Below, in pieces: positions 44,192 to 52,831 of a DNA stretch of 64,000 nucleotides. The notes under the pieces are model-generated. The model saw only the letters and a program-made list of their open reading frames with translations, did not search any database and had not been told where the DNA came from. Origin of the DNA: Lachnospiraceae bacterium (GTDB lineage Bacteria; Bacillota; Clostridia; Lachnospirales; Lachnospiraceae); NCBI GenBank assembly GCA_015057115.1, contig SVEZ01000012.1:44552-108551 (forward strand). Direction: 5' to 3'. The position numbers and the translations under genes are program-made. How positions within the stretch are numbered: position 1 is the first letter of the stretch; each line of letters opens with the position of its first letter.

Positions 44192-45397
44192 ATGAAGATT
44201 TCTGAAAAGATTAAGAAATGTTCTCTCTCTCCAATGCGTAAGTTTCATCCTTATGCAGTGAAGGCGGAAGAGGCAGGAAAGAAGATTTATCGTTTAAACA
44301 TCGGACAGCCGGACATTAAGACACCGGAGCAGTATTTTGAAGCGGTTCGCAATTTTACCCAGCCGGTACTTGCGTATGCGCCATCTCCGGGACTGCCGGT
44401 TATGGTCGATGCAATTGTTGACTATTATAAGAACATTGGTGCAAGCTTTACCGCTGATGATGTAATTATTACTACCGGCGGAAGTGAAGCTTTATCCATT
44501 TTGTTTGCCTGCATTTTAGATGAAGGCAGTGAGGTTCTGATTCCGGAACCATTTTATCCGAACTATAACACTATGATTAGTGTTGCAGGCGGAAAGATTA
44601 CCCCGATTCCAACCTCTCCGGAGGAAGGTTATCGCTATGCGGTTAAAGAAAAGATTGAGGGTGTAATCAATGAAAACACCAGGGCCATTATGGTAACAAA
44701 TCCGGGTAATCCAACAGGTGTTGTGCTTACCAGAGAAGAAATGCAGGTTATTGCCGATGTGGCAAAAACACATGATCTCTATGTTATTGGTGATGAGGTT
44801 TATCGTGAGTTCGTGTATGGTGATGAACCACTGGCGTCTATGGCGCAGTTCAAGGAAATTGAGCAGAACGTAGTCATTATCGACTCCGTTTCCAAACGTT
44901 TCTCCGCTTGTGGAGCACGTATCGGAGCGCTTTTATCCAAGAATACCGAACTTATGGGTCATGCCATGAAGATGGCACAGGCTCGTCTTTCCGTTGCTAC
45001 CTTGGACCAGATTGCAGCTGCAGCATTATATAGCTGTGATGAAAGCTATTTCAAAGCAATGAGAGAAGAGTATAAGAAGCGTCGTGACACCTGCTATGAA
45101 ATGATTATGAAGATTCCGGGTGTGGTTTGTGCTGAACCCCAGGGAGCTTTCTACATGATGGCAGCGTTGCCGGTAGATGACGCAGACAAGTTCAACCAGT
45201 GGTTACTGGAAGAATTTGAAGATAACAAAGAAACCGTTATGTTCGCTCCGGGTGGTGGATTCTATACCGGCGGAAAGGGCAGAAACGAAATCCGTATTGC
45301 GTATGTTTTAAAACAGGCTGACTTAGAGCGGGCTATGGAACTTTTGAAACTTGGTATTGCGCAGTACAGAAAAGAAGTGATGGGGTGTAACGATTAA
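44192..45397 (+). CDS. Class I/II pyridoxal-phosphate aminotransferase
   Basis: 401 residues. Fold-type I aminotransferase: LNIGQPDIKTPE (substrate loop), ITTGGSEALSILFACI, NPGNPTGVVLT, DEVYREFVYG, Schiff-base lysine in SVSKRFSACGARIG and C-terminal Arg in GRNEIRIAYVL. Closest in look to aspartate aminotransferases of the I-gamma type; the exact amino acid pair is not certain. GAGGAGGGCCAGA precedes the ATG. Confidence 0.92.
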   Translation: MKISEKIKKCSLSPMRKFHPYAVKAEEAGKKIYRLNIGQPDIKTPEQYFEAVRNFTQPVLAYAPSPGLPVMVDAIVDYYKNIGASFTADDVIITTGGSEALSILFACILDEGSEVLIPEPFYPNYNTMISVAGGKITPIPTSPEEGYRYAVKEKIEGVINENTRAIMVTNPGNPTGVVLTREEMQVIADVAKTHDLYVIGDEVYREFVYGDEPLASMAQFKEIEQNVVIIDSVSKRFSACGARIGALLSKNTELMGHAMKMAQARLSVATLDQIAAAALYSCDESYFKAMREEYKKRRDTCYEMIMKIPGVVCAEPQGAFYMMAALPVDDADKFNQWLLEEFEDNKETVMFAPGGGFYTGGKGRNEIRIAYVLKQADLERAMELLKLGIAQYRKEVMGCND

Positions 45398-45437
45398 TTC
45401 GTTTACATAAAGAAAAGCTATATAGGAGGAATTATTA

Positions 45438-48068
45438 ATGGCAAAGAAGTACTGCTACCTTTTTAGTGAAGGAAATGCAAACATGAGAGAGCTTCTCGGC
45501 GGAAAAGGTGCTAACCTTGCTGAGATGACAAACATTGGTCTTCCTGTACCACAGGGATTTACAATTTCAACTGAGGCATGTACTCAGTATTACGAAGATG
45601 GACGCGAGATCAATCCTGAAATCATGGCAGAAATCAACGAATACATTGTAAAGATGGAAGAGATTACAGGAAAGAAATTTGGAGATAAAGAAAATCCTCT
45701 CTTAGTTTCTGTTCGTTCCGGAGCTAGAGCATCTATGCCTGGTATGATGGATACCATTTTGAATCTTGGATTAAATGAGGACGTTGTGGAAACAATTGCA
45801 AAAGCATCCGGTAATGCTCGTTGGGCTTGGGATTGCTACAGAAGATTTATCCAGATGTACTCTGACGTAGTTATGGAAGTTGGAAAGAAATACTTCGAAG
45901 AGCTCATCGACAAGATGAAAGCTGACAGAGGTGTTACACAGGACGTTGAACTGACAGCAGATGATTTGAAAGAACTTGCTAACCAGTTCAAGGCTGAATA
46001 CAAATCTAAGATCGGTGTTGACTTCCCGGCAGATCCAAAGGAGCAGTTAATCGGAGCTGTTAAAGCCGTATTCCGTTCCTGGGACAACCCACGTGCAAAT
46101 GTTTACCGTCGTGACAACGATATCCCATATTCCTGGGGTACTGCTGTAAACGTACAGTCCATGGCATTTGGTAACATGGGTGATGACTGTGGTACCGGTG
46201 TTGCATTTACTCGTGACCCGGCTACAGGAGACAAGGGATTATTCGGTGAGTTCTTAACCAATGCACAGGGTGAGGACGTAGTTGCCGGTGTTCGTACACC
46301 AATGAAGATTGCTGAAATGGAGCAGAAGTTCCCTGAAGCATTCAAACAGTTCACCGAAGTATGTAAGACTCTTGAAAATCACTATCGTGATATGCAGGAT
46401 ATGGAGTTTACCGTTGAACATGGTAAATTATATATGTTACAGACACGTAACGGAAAGAGAACTGCACAGGCTGCATTAAAGATTGCTTGTGACCTTGTAG
46501 ATGAGGGCATGAGAACAGAAGAAGAAGCTGTTGCAATGATCGATCCTCGTAACTTAGATACCTTACTTCATCCACAGTTCGATGCAGCTTCCTTAAAGGC
46601 AGCTACACCGGCTGGTAAGGGACTTGGAGCATCTCCGGGTGCTGCTTGCGGTAAGGTTGTATTTACAGCAGAAGACGCTGAAGCTTGGGCTGCTCGTGGC
46701 GAGAAGGTAGTTCTTGTTCGTCTTGAGACTTCTCCGGAAGACATTACCGGTATGAAGGTTGCTCAGGGTATTTTAACCGTTCGTGGTGGTATGACTTCTC
46801 ACGCTGCCGTAGTTGCACGTGGTATGGGTACCTGCTGTGTATCCGGTTGTGGAGACATCGCTATGGACGAAGCAAACAAGAAATTCACATTGGCTGGAAA
46901 AGAGTATCATGAAGGAGATTACATTTCCTTAGACGGTACTACCGGTAACATCTATGATGGTCAGATTAAGACTGTAGATGCTCAGATTGCCGGAGAATTT
47001 GGCCGTGTAATGGCTTGGGCAGATAAATATCGTAGATTAAAAGTACGTACCAACGCAGATACACCTCGTGATGCTAAGAAAGCTCGCGAACTTGGTGCAG
47101 AAGGTATCGGACTTTGCCGTACAGAGCATATGTTCTTCGAGGAAGACAGAATCGCTGCTTTCCGTGAGATGATCTGTGCTGATACAGTAGAAGGACGTGA
47201 AGCTGCGCTTGATAAGATTCTTCCATATCAGCAGGGAGACTTCAAGGCTTTATACGAAGCTTTGGAAGGACATCCGGTTACTATTCGTTTCCTGGATCCG
47301 CCACTTCACGAGTTCGTTCCTACTGAGGATGCTGACATCGAGAAACTGGCTAAGGCTCAGGGTAAGAGCGTTGAGCAGATCAAAGCTTTAATTGACAGCC
47401 TGCATGAGTTCAACCCAATGATGGGACACAGAGGATGCCGTCTTGCAGTTACCTATCCGGAAATTGCTAAGATGCAGACCAAGGCTGTTATCCGTGCAGC
47501 TATCGAAGTACAGAAAGCTCATCCGGAATGGAATGTAAGACCGGAAATCATGATTCCACTTGTTGGAGAAGTAAAAGAGCTTAAGTTCGTTAAGAAGGTT
47601 GTTGTTGAAACCGCTGATGCTGAAATCGCAGCAGCAGGTGCTAAATTAGAGTACGAAGTTGGTACCATGATCGAGATTCCTCGTGCATGCTTAACAGCAG
47701 ATGACATTGCAAAAGAAGCTGACTTCTTCTGCTTCGGAACCAACGACTTAACTCAGATGACATACGGATTCTCTCGTGATGATGCCGGTAAGTTCTTAGA
47801 TGCTTACTATGACAAGAAGATTCTTGAGAACGATCCGTTTGCTAAGCTTGACCAGACCGGAGTTGGTAAGTTAATGGATATGTCCATCAAACTTGGTAAA
47901 CCGGTTAACCCAAGCTTACACATCGGTATCTGTGGAGAGCACGGTGGAGATCCATCTTCTGTAGAGTTCTGCCACAAGATTGGTTTGGACTATGTAAGCT
48001 GTAGCCCATTCCGTGTACCGATTGCGAGACTGGCTGCAGCACAGGCAGCTATCAGCGAGGCACGTTAA
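45438..48068 (+). CDS. ppdK: Pyruvate, phosphate dikinase
   Basis: 876 residues, full length. Interconverts pyruvate + ATP + Pi and PEP + AMP + PPi. ATP-grasp N-terminus (LGGKGANLAEM, VSVRSGARASMPGMMDT), swivelling phosphohistidine domain with catalytic His in GGMTSHAAVVARGMG, and the PEP/pyruvate TIM barrel with HRGCRLAVTYPEI, FFCFGTNDLTQM and the acid-base Cys in GICGEHGGDP. Its codon choice is strongly biased, indicating high expression, as expected for a glycolytic enzyme in anaerobes. TAGGAGGAATTATTA precedes the ATG. Confidence 0.97.
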   Translation: MAKKYCYLFSEGNANMRELLGGKGANLAEMTNIGLPVPQGFTISTEACTQYYEDGREINPEIMAEINEYIVKMEEITGKKFGDKENPLLVSVRSGARASMPGMMDTILNLGLNEDVVETIAKASGNARWAWDCYRRFIQMYSDVVMEVGKKYFEELIDKMKADRGVTQDVELTADDLKELANQFKAEYKSKIGVDFPADPKEQLIGAVKAVFRSWDNPRANVYRRDNDIPYSWGTAVNVQSMAFGNMGDDCGTGVAFTRDPATGDKGLFGEFLTNAQGEDVVAGVRTPMKIAEMEQKFPEAFKQFTEVCKTLENHYRDMQDMEFTVEHGKLYMLQTRNGKRTAQAALKIACDLVDEGMRTEEEAVAMIDPRNLDTLLHPQFDAASLKAATPAGKGLGASPGAACGKVVFTAEDAEAWAARGEKVVLVRLETSPEDITGMKVAQGILTVRGGMTSHAAVVARGMGTCCVSGCGDIAMDEANKKFTLAGKEYHEGDYISLDGTTGNIYDGQIKTVDAQIAGEFGRVMAWADKYRRLKVRTNADTPRDAKKARELGAEGIGLCRTEHMFFEEDRIAAFREMICADTVEGREAALDKILPYQQGDFKALYEALEGHPVTIRFLDPPLHEFVPTEDADIEKLAKAQGKSVEQIKALIDSLHEFNPMMGHRGCRLAVTYPEIAKMQTKAVIRAAIEVQKAHPEWNVRPEIMIPLVGEVKELKFVKKVVVETADAEIAAAGAKLEYEVGTMIEIPRACLTADDIAKEADFFCFGTNDLTQMTYGFSRDDAGKFLDAYYDKKILENDPFAKLDQTGVGKLMDMSIKLGKPVNPSLHIGICGEHGGDPSSVEFCHKIGLDYVSCSPFRVPIARLAAAQAAISEAR

Positions 48069-48198
48069 TTGAGCCAACATGTTTTTTAGGAACTTTTGAG
48101 ATCCCAAAAGATTTCATGAGGAAGAGCGGTAAGCTTTATTATGGCGAACATCGCGCCTTCCGGTTCCCGGAAAAGCTTGAATTTAAGCTATTTCTAGC

Positions 48199-48231
48199 AT
48201 AGGGAGTCTGTTACAGACTCCCTATATTTTT
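48199..48231 (+). terminator. Intrinsic terminator after ppdK
   Basis: ATAGGGAGTCTG and CAGACTCCCTAT form a perfect 12-bp stem around a small loop, followed by ATTTTTT. Confidence 0.93.
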
Positions 48232-48297
48232 TATCTAAAAATATAAGGTGCTATAAACGGATTAGTATATTTGAATCTGTTGTTTGCATTTTTTTGA

Positions 48298-48342
48298 AGC
48301 GTTCGAGGTTTTTTAACAAGAAAATTCCCCGAGCGCTTTTTT
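48298..48342 (+). terminator. Terminator-like hairpin upstream of the XRE gene
   Basis: AGCGTTCGAGG pairs with CCCCGAGCGCT (one mismatch, one G-U) and is followed by T6. It could end leftward readthrough into the element or act as an attenuator for the XRE gene. Confidence 0.7.
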
Positions 48343-48358
48343 GCGTTTGGGGCAAAAA

Positions 48359-48374
48359 GCGCAAGATGTTGCGC
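48359..48374 (+). promoter_or_regulatory. Inverted repeat GCGCAA-GATG-TTGCGC
   Basis: A perfect 6-bp dyad directly before the XRE ribosome binding site, possibly its own operator. Confidence 0.4.
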
Positions 48375-48392
48375 ATCGAAGGAGGTTTGAAA

Positions 48393-48728
48393 ATGTCAGT
48401 ATTTACGGCAAAAATGCTCAAGGAAGCAAGAAATACAGCTGGATTGTCCCAGGACGAAGCAGCAAATGCGATGAAGATTAGCAGAAGGAAGCTGCAGTTG
48501 ATTGAAGCAAATGAATCGGCAATATCTGTAGATGATATAGTTGAGTTTGCCAAATTGTATAAGGTTGATATCCGTGAGCTTATCTTGGAATCATATGTTG
48601 ATGAAAAAGAGGAACAGATTCTATGCAATCGATATGGTTCTTTCTTGAAATTGTTCGATCAACTATCTGATAGAGACAAGGAAGATGTAGTTTGGGTAAT
48701 CAAGCAAAGAATCAATGGCACAATATAA
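48393..48728 (+). CDS. XRE-family transcriptional regulator
   Basis: 111 residues. Helix-turn-helix near residues 8-60 (MLKEARNTAGLSQDEAANAM ... SRRKLQLIEANESAISVDDI), then a short C-terminal helix region. The ATG at 48393 follows GAAGGAGG by 7 bases; an ATG at 48294 would include the terminator hairpin and is rejected. First gene of the accessory region; probably controls element functions. Confidence 0.82.
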   Translation: MSVFTAKMLKEARNTAGLSQDEAANAMKISRRKLQLIEANESAISVDDIVEFAKLYKVDIRELILESYVDEKEEQILCNRYGSFLKLFDQLSDRDKEDVVWVIKQRINGTI

Positions 48729-48765
48729 ATGTATGCTAATTGCATATACCAAAATGTGATAGAGT

Positions 48766-48790
48766 AAGCATATGCATTACGCATATGCTT
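48766..48790 (+). terminator. Perfect 10-bp hairpin after the XRE gene
   Basis: AAGCATATGC-ATTAC-GCATATGCTT, followed by ATTTGTT. A weak terminator or recombination site. Confidence 0.5.
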
Positions 48791-48811
48791 ATTTGTTATA
48801 TACGAGATTAT

Positions 48812-48946
48812 ATGTTGAGGCGGTTGTATCCTGTGAGCGATGCATTCCTGCAGGCGGTGCAGACTCAGATGTATGTGGAGGGCTTTAAGGTGAAGCTTGA
48901 AAAGGATACGAGCTATAAGGGCCTGTGGACGGTGAGTTTTGACTAG
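48812..48946 (+). pseudogene. Phage tail-type gene fragment
   Basis: About 43 codons (LRRLYPVSDAFLQAVQTQ ... GLWTVSFD). The YPVSDAFLQAVQ part resembles the start of a phage minor tail protein from memory, while the rest does not continue as expected, so this is likely a truncated or rearranged piece. It directly precedes the first cargo cassette. Confidence 0.4.
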
Positions 48947-49066
48947 AAAGTAGAAAGGATTTTGATAATTATATTCTGTCTGTAAACCTTCTTGCTCAAA
49001 CTGACGATATAAAAGATAAGGAATATTGTAATGTGTTTTAGACTACTTTCAAGGAGGACATGGTCT

Positions 49067-49711
49067 ATGAATTCAATATCAAATAATATGAGTAGTTTTC
49101 TGCATACATATGAAGCATACCGCGTTCCTAAAGGGACAAAGGTACAAAATCAGGCTGGAGAAGAGGTCGTTTTATCGAATGAAGAGGACACCTTGGTTCT
49201 TACAGAAAAGGCAGGCAGACAACTTGTAAAGGATCGAGGAGATTATATTGGAATGCTTCAGACTCAAGCTGAAATGGCTGCAGAAAAGACTCAGGAAGCG
49301 GCTACTGAAAGAATAGCAAAAGATCAGGCAAAGGCTATGGCAGTATTTCGCAGTTTGGCAAATGGAGATAATGTTCCTTCATCAGATGAAAGCAGATTGA
49401 TGGAATATGACTCTAAGTTATATCAAGCTGCAAAGGCAGCACAGGCTATGGCTCAGATGGCGAAGAAAAGAGCGGAATCAAAAGAGTCTGAATGGGATGA
49501 ACGCGAAGAAGAGGAACAGAGGAAAAAAGAGAAAATACTTGGAGATGAGTCTAACGAAGCCGCTTTAGCAATAGGAAAAGGATCCCATGAGTTTAACGAG
49601 GCTATGAAACAAAATATAGTAGAAGTTGATTCGAGTGGAGTTGACTTTTCATCGCTGAAAACAATGAGTTTAGGCGGAGTCACAGGTGAATTTATTGATT
49701 TGTCGATATGA
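49067..49711 (+). CDS. Cargo cassette 1, unknown coiled-coil protein A
   Basis: 214 residues from the ATG at 49067 (AAGGAGG 9 bases upstream). No Sec signal. The N-terminus MNSISNNMSSFLHTYEAYR is Ser/Asn-rich with an SFL/Y motif also found in neighbouring cargo proteins. A long charged, Ala/Gln/Glu-rich region from about residue 60 to 165 is probably helical coiled coil, and the C-terminus is hydrophilic. I do not recognise a family with confidence. It opens a group of three genes ending at 51481. Confidence 0.7.
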   Translation: MNSISNNMSSFLHTYEAYRVPKGTKVQNQAGEEVVLSNEEDTLVLTEKAGRQLVKDRGDYIGMLQTQAEMAAEKTQEAATERIAKDQAKAMAVFRSLANGDNVPSSDESRLMEYDSKLYQAAKAAQAMAQMAKKRAESKESEWDEREEEEQRKKEKILGDESNEAALAIGKGSHEFNEAMKQNIVEVDSSGVDFSSLKTMSLGGVTGEFIDLSI

Positions 49712-49733
49712 AATCTAAAAAAGATACTATTTG

Positions 49734-49769
49734 AAGAGGGTCGGTGCAGTTCAAAAACCGACTCTTTTC
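49734..49769 (+). terminator. Terminator after cargo protein A
   Basis: AAGAGGGTCGG / CCGACTCTTTT with a small bulge, followed by TTTTC. Confidence 0.75.
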
Positions 49770-49838
49770 TAATATTTGAACATACAGTGTTTACCATCTG
49801 TTTATAAAAAATGTTAAGAAAACTATGTTGCTAACCGA

Positions 49839-49918
49839 TATAATATACAGAAAACTATATAAAGGCTAAGGAGAGCATCTGTATTCAAGGGAATGGTACC
49901 TGTTTACAGGTGCTTTTT
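49839..49918 (+). promoter_or_regulatory. Promoter and attenuator before cargo protein B
   Basis: TATAAT at 49839-49844, with a weak -35 box. The leader then holds ACCTG-TTTA-CAGGT followed by GCTTTTT (49898-49918), a short attenuator-like hairpin before the gene. Confidence 0.5.
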
Positions 49919-49939
49919 AAATAATGACGGAGGTGGAAT

Positions 49940-50659
49940 ATGGATTTAAGCAGTTTAGGTGGTGTGGCAAGTGCATACGGTTATGCAAATCAGATTAGGA
50001 ATAAGTCGGTTTCATCATCCGATTTTGCAAGTTCGCTGAATAAAGCAACATCGTCAGATAACGTAGTAGAAGCCTATAAGAACAGCCTGCAAAGTAAATT
50101 CGGATGCCCTATTACAGTGGCAAGCGTAGGAAAAGATCAGAATAGCATGGATAGATTTGCCGGCGGAACTGCTGGCTCTGGGAATGTAGCGATTGCACCT
50201 AATATTTTGGAGCAGATGGCTAATGATCCTGAAAAAGCAGCATATTATGAAAAGAAAATATCGGATTATTTTAATTACGGTGTCCCTAAGACCGATGCAT
50301 TTATGGCAATGATAGGCCATAGGAAAACGTCTGAAGGGTTAGTTATACATGAAGATGGAACCGTGACACATTACCTGAGCGGTGAGGAATCACCGGAAAA
50401 GATAGCTAAATTTGAAGCAGAGCAGAAAGCAAAAAGAGAGAAAAAAGCTAAAGAAAGGCAGGAAAGTATTGAGCGGAGCCAAGAGGCTGCAGATGAACGT
50501 AGACGTATTCAGGAAGAGATTTATCACAGGAGAAGTATAGAAGCTGTTCTTAATGAGCAGATGCTTGAATCGGGGACATTTGCTTTTGGAGATACCCCAG
50601 AAAGTGTGTTAACAGCTTATGGAGCTGGAGTATCACTCCCTAATGGTTTGTATTTATAG
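49940..50659 (+). CDS. Cargo cassette 1, unknown protein B
   Basis: 239 residues. N-terminus MDLSSLGGVASAYGYANQI lacks a Sec signal. A globular N-terminal half with VASVGKDQNSMDRFAGG and MAMIGHRKTSEGLVIHEDG, then a highly charged coiled coil (about residues 150-200, rich in K/E/R) and a C-terminal region ending GAGVSLPNGLYL. I recall similar proteins as Lachnospiraceae DUF families (possibly DUF6033) but cannot verify this. GACGGAGGTGGAAT precedes the ATG. Confidence 0.7.
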   Translation: MDLSSLGGVASAYGYANQIRNKSVSSSDFASSLNKATSSDNVVEAYKNSLQSKFGCPITVASVGKDQNSMDRFAGGTAGSGNVAIAPNILEQMANDPEKAAYYEKKISDYFNYGVPKTDAFMAMIGHRKTSEGLVIHEDGTVTHYLSGEESPEKIAKFEAEQKAKREKKAKERQESIERSQEAADERRRIQEEIYHRRSIEAVLNEQMLESGTFAFGDTPESVLTAYGAGVSLPNGLYL

Positions 50660-50677
50660 AAAAAGGTCGGTGATGAT

Positions 50678-51481
50678 ATGAACAATACTATTAATGTAAA
50701 TGGAATGACGAGTTATTATAGCAGCTTTATCAAATCTGTTACGGCTAAGACATCGGTGAATAATGGTTCGAAGATTAATAGCGGAACTGTGAACGGTGAA
50801 AAAGATTCTTTTATTTCTACACTAAGCTCAAAGGTGGAAACAGCTGGTACATTAGAGGAAACAGCAGCTGTTTCCACAAAGGATATGACATTGGAGGAAT
50901 ACAAGAATTATATTCATGAGACTATTTCTTCTTTTCCATTGTGTTCAGATAGAATGGGAGATTGTATATCAATAAATATTTCGGAGAATGGTTTTAAAGC
51001 TATGCAGAGCGATCCAGAATATGAGAAGTGGGTTTTGCAAGATATTCAAAATGGCTTTTCTACACCTCTTCCAGGATGGGTTCGTGCAATAGGAGGGACA
51101 GATTTTGTTGTCGCAAACTACGGGGCAACCAAAGAGGAATGCAGTTGTACCTCCTGGTCTATGGGCTATCAGAATGGAATTGGTGACAAGGTCTGGGAAG
51201 CTCAATCCAAAGGTAGCTTCTGGACAAAGCGCGGAGAACAGAAAAGGGTTCAGGAGAAGATAGATAAGAAAGTCGCTGAAAAGAAGGAACTGGAAGAAAA
51301 ATGGCTACAGGAAGCGGCTGAGAAGAGACAGGCATACACTGATTTTCTTAATGGGAAGGCTATACTAAAAACAAGCGGGGTTTCAGAACTCAGTGATATT
51401 TTTTCAAAGCCAACGGATACTAAAATGGAGGGAATAATATCAGCATATGAGGCTGGAACGATTGTGGGAGGTATGGTTTAG
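50678..51481 (+). CDS. Cargo cassette 1, unknown protein C
   Basis: 267 residues. N-terminus MNNTINVNGMTSYYSSFIKS, again Ser/Asn/Tyr-rich without a Sec signal. A middle domain reads CSDRMGDCISINISENGFKA ... WVLQDIQNGFSTPLPGW, followed by an amphipathic coiled coil (about residues 190-225). It follows protein B by 18 bases and probably shares its transcript. Same overall plan as protein B: head, coiled coil, short tail. Function unknown. Confidence 0.7.
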   Translation: MNNTINVNGMTSYYSSFIKSVTAKTSVNNGSKINSGTVNGEKDSFISTLSSKVETAGTLEETAAVSTKDMTLEEYKNYIHETISSFPLCSDRMGDCISINISENGFKAMQSDPEYEKWVLQDIQNGFSTPLPGWVRAIGGTDFVVANYGATKEECSCTSWSMGYQNGIGDKVWEAQSKGSFWTKRGEQKRVQEKIDKKVAEKKELEEKWLQEAAEKRQAYTDFLNGKAILKTSGVSELSDIFSKPTDTKMEGIISAYEAGTIVGGMV

Positions 51482-51528
51482 CGTTCGAGAGTAAATAATT
51501 GCATAATTCAATTAGAGATATGATTATT

Positions 51529-51578
51529 GAGAAGAATCGGGAGACTGGTTCTTTTCTTTTACTCAAAATCAGGAAGGA
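51529..51578 (+). repeat. Shared 3' cassette block, copy 1 (with terminator)
   Basis: This 50-bp block (GAGAAGAATCGGGAGA ... CAAAATCAGGAAGGA) recurs at 60468-60518 with two substitutions and one extra T. It includes the terminator stem AAGAATCGG-GAGA-CTGGTTCTT followed by TTCTTTT. Confidence 0.9.
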
Positions 51579-51584
51579 ATTCAT

Positions 51585-51668
51585 ATCAGCAAATTGGATT
51601 TGCTGACTATCGGAACCGTGCTGGATATGTACACGGAGCTTCAGAGGGATGACGATGATGATGAATAG
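51585..51668 (+). pseudogene. Fragment resembling a phage tail assembly chaperone C-terminus
   Basis: 27 codons in frame to a stop: SKLDLLTIGTVLDMYTELQR and an acidic end. This pattern is typical of the end of phage tail chaperone (gpG-like) proteins from memory. A related 33-bp stretch (51623-51655) is found again at 59039-59071 with one mismatch. Confidence 0.5.
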
Positions 51669-51689
51669 GTGATTTCTTTTGCATTTTCG

Positions 51690-51746
51690 TTGACGTATAC
51701 GGAATCCGTGTATATAATAAAGGTAGGTATATACGAAATCCGTATA
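51690..51746 (+). promoter_or_regulatory. Promoter with two operators for the small HTH gene
   Basis: TTGACG (51690-51695), 17-bp spacer, TATAAT (51713-51718). A palindrome ATACGG-AAT-CCGTGTAT fills the spacer, and a second one TATACGAAATCCGTATA (51730-51746) lies just before the AGGAGG site. The arrangement indicates tight autorepression. Confidence 0.75.
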
Positions 51747-51759
51747 CAGGAGGTGCAAG

Positions 51760-52032
51760 ATGAAAGACTTAGAGTATATCGTAAACGGAATCATTGTTGA
51801 AGATGAGAATAAGGCAGAGCAAGATGAAGCCAGAAAGAAAAGAATGCTTGCATCTGCTTTTGTAATGGTAAGAAACAAGACCGGTATGAATCGCAAAGAG
51901 TTCGCTGCATGGCTAGGAATACCTTATCGAACAATGCAGGATTGGGAACTCGGCAACTCACAGGTCCCTGAATATGTTCTTAGACTCGTTGCCTATAAGG
52001 TAATGATTGAAAAGGAAAGGGGGAACATATAA
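51760..52032 (+). CDS. Small HTH regulator, antitoxin-like
   Basis: 90 residues. C-terminal HTH (about residues 28-80: MLASAFVMVRNKTGMNRKEF, then AAWLGIPYRTMQDWELGNSQ) of the kind found in HigA/YiaG-type antitoxins and regulators. AGGAGGTGCAAG precedes the ATG. Two near-identical operator palindromes at its promoter suggest it represses its own operon of three genes. Confidence 0.8.
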   Translation: MKDLEYIVNGIIVEDENKAEQDEARKKRMLASAFVMVRNKTGMNRKEFAAWLGIPYRTMQDWELGNSQVPEYVLRLVAYKVMIEKERGNI

Positions 52033-52340
52033 TGAGAATACTAAAAGCGATTTTGATGGCACCGGTTAGAGTGATCGTATTTTTTATCCAGCTTGTATTA
52101 ACGTTGGGTGTAGTTATATTTGGCGCAGCCGGTGGCATTGTTACAAAGGCTGGAGAAATAGTAGGAGGCCTTTTGATTTTAGGAAGTCTTCTTTGTGTTG
52201 CAACCGGACAGGTTTCCGGAGATATCTTTTTAAAGATGTTCCTTGGTGGAGTTGCTTTTGCTGCAGTTCCGGCTGTAATAACTAAGCTTGGTGAGGAAGG
52301 AATCCTTTGGGCGAAGGATGCCCTTTATAAACTGGTATAA
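52032..52340 (+). CDS. CD1845-like membrane protein
   Basis: 102 residues. Two or three hydrophobic segments (VRVIVFFIQLVLTLGVVIF, then VGGLLILGSLLCVATG and a weaker third). The N-terminus MRILKAILMAPVRV resembles the CD1845 family of conjugative elements. Starts at the last base of the HTH stop codon (TAATG), so coupled. Function unknown. Confidence 0.65.
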   Translation: MRILKAILMAPVRVIVFFIQLVLTLGVVIFGAAGGIVTKAGEIVGGLLILGSLLCVATGQVSGDIFLKMFLGGVAFAAVPAVITKLGEEGILWAKDALYKLV

Positions 52341-52354
52341 AGGAAGTGCTTGTG

Positions 52355-52777
52355 ATGAATTTATTAGATATTTGTAGAGAGTTTAGAACTGCAATTGAGG
52401 TTGTATGTGACGAAAGAGGTTTTTCGATAAAAGATAGGATGCATAGATTCCCTGGCGGATGCTGTGATGATACTTGTGATCTTTTTGCATACTATTTGAA
52501 TGAAGAATATGGAATTCATGCAAGGCAGTTAGTAAAGATATATGAACCGGATGAACCTGAAATAAGATGTAATCATGTAGTTCTATTGTTAGATGATGAT
52601 AATATAATTGATTTAACTGGAGATCAGTTTCCTGGTGGCCCAAAAGTTTATTATGGAAAAGAAGATGATTTCTATCAAGCAATGGAGTTTGATCGTATAC
52701 AAGATAATTACAATATAGAGCAGGATAGAAGATTATGGGATGATTATCAGGCGATTCTAAGTAAATTAGGGCACTGA
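52355..52777 (+). CDS. Putative papain/transglutaminase-fold protein
   Basis: 140 residues. A Cys-His-Asp pattern is visible: FPGGCCDDTCDLFAYYL (Cys36/37), CNHVVLLLDDD (His74), IIDLTGDQF (Asp86). Spacing and context of these residues resemble small transglutaminase-like or papain-like domains. No signal peptide. The ATG at 52355 follows AAAGGAAG; a GTG at 52346 is possible. Third gene of the autoregulated HTH operon. A role as hydrolase, transferase or toxin is speculation. Confidence 0.55.
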   Translation: MNLLDICREFRTAIEVVCDERGFSIKDRMHRFPGGCCDDTCDLFAYYLNEEYGIHARQLVKIYEPDEPEIRCNHVVLLLDDDNIIDLTGDQFPGGPKVYYGKEDDFYQAMEFDRIQDNYNIEQDRRLWDDYQAILSKLGH

Positions 52778-52786
52778 TTTGTTGTC

Positions 52787-52831
52787 TGTCCTAACTTGTC
52801 ACGAACTGTCACATCATGTCATAACAGGTCA
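52787..52831 (+). repeat. Five 10-bp-phased TGTCA repeats
   Basis: TGTCC (52787), TGTCA (52797, 52807, 52817) and GGTCA (52827) begin at exact 10-base steps, on one face of the helix. A possible -10 TATATT follows at about 52867. Candidate binding array for an activator or initiator. Confidence 0.6.

Noticed and set aside
48069..48198. tRNA gene as integration site after ppdK
   Set aside because: A GGTTC-like stretch exists, but no cloverleaf or CCA-adjacent acceptor stem can be drawn.
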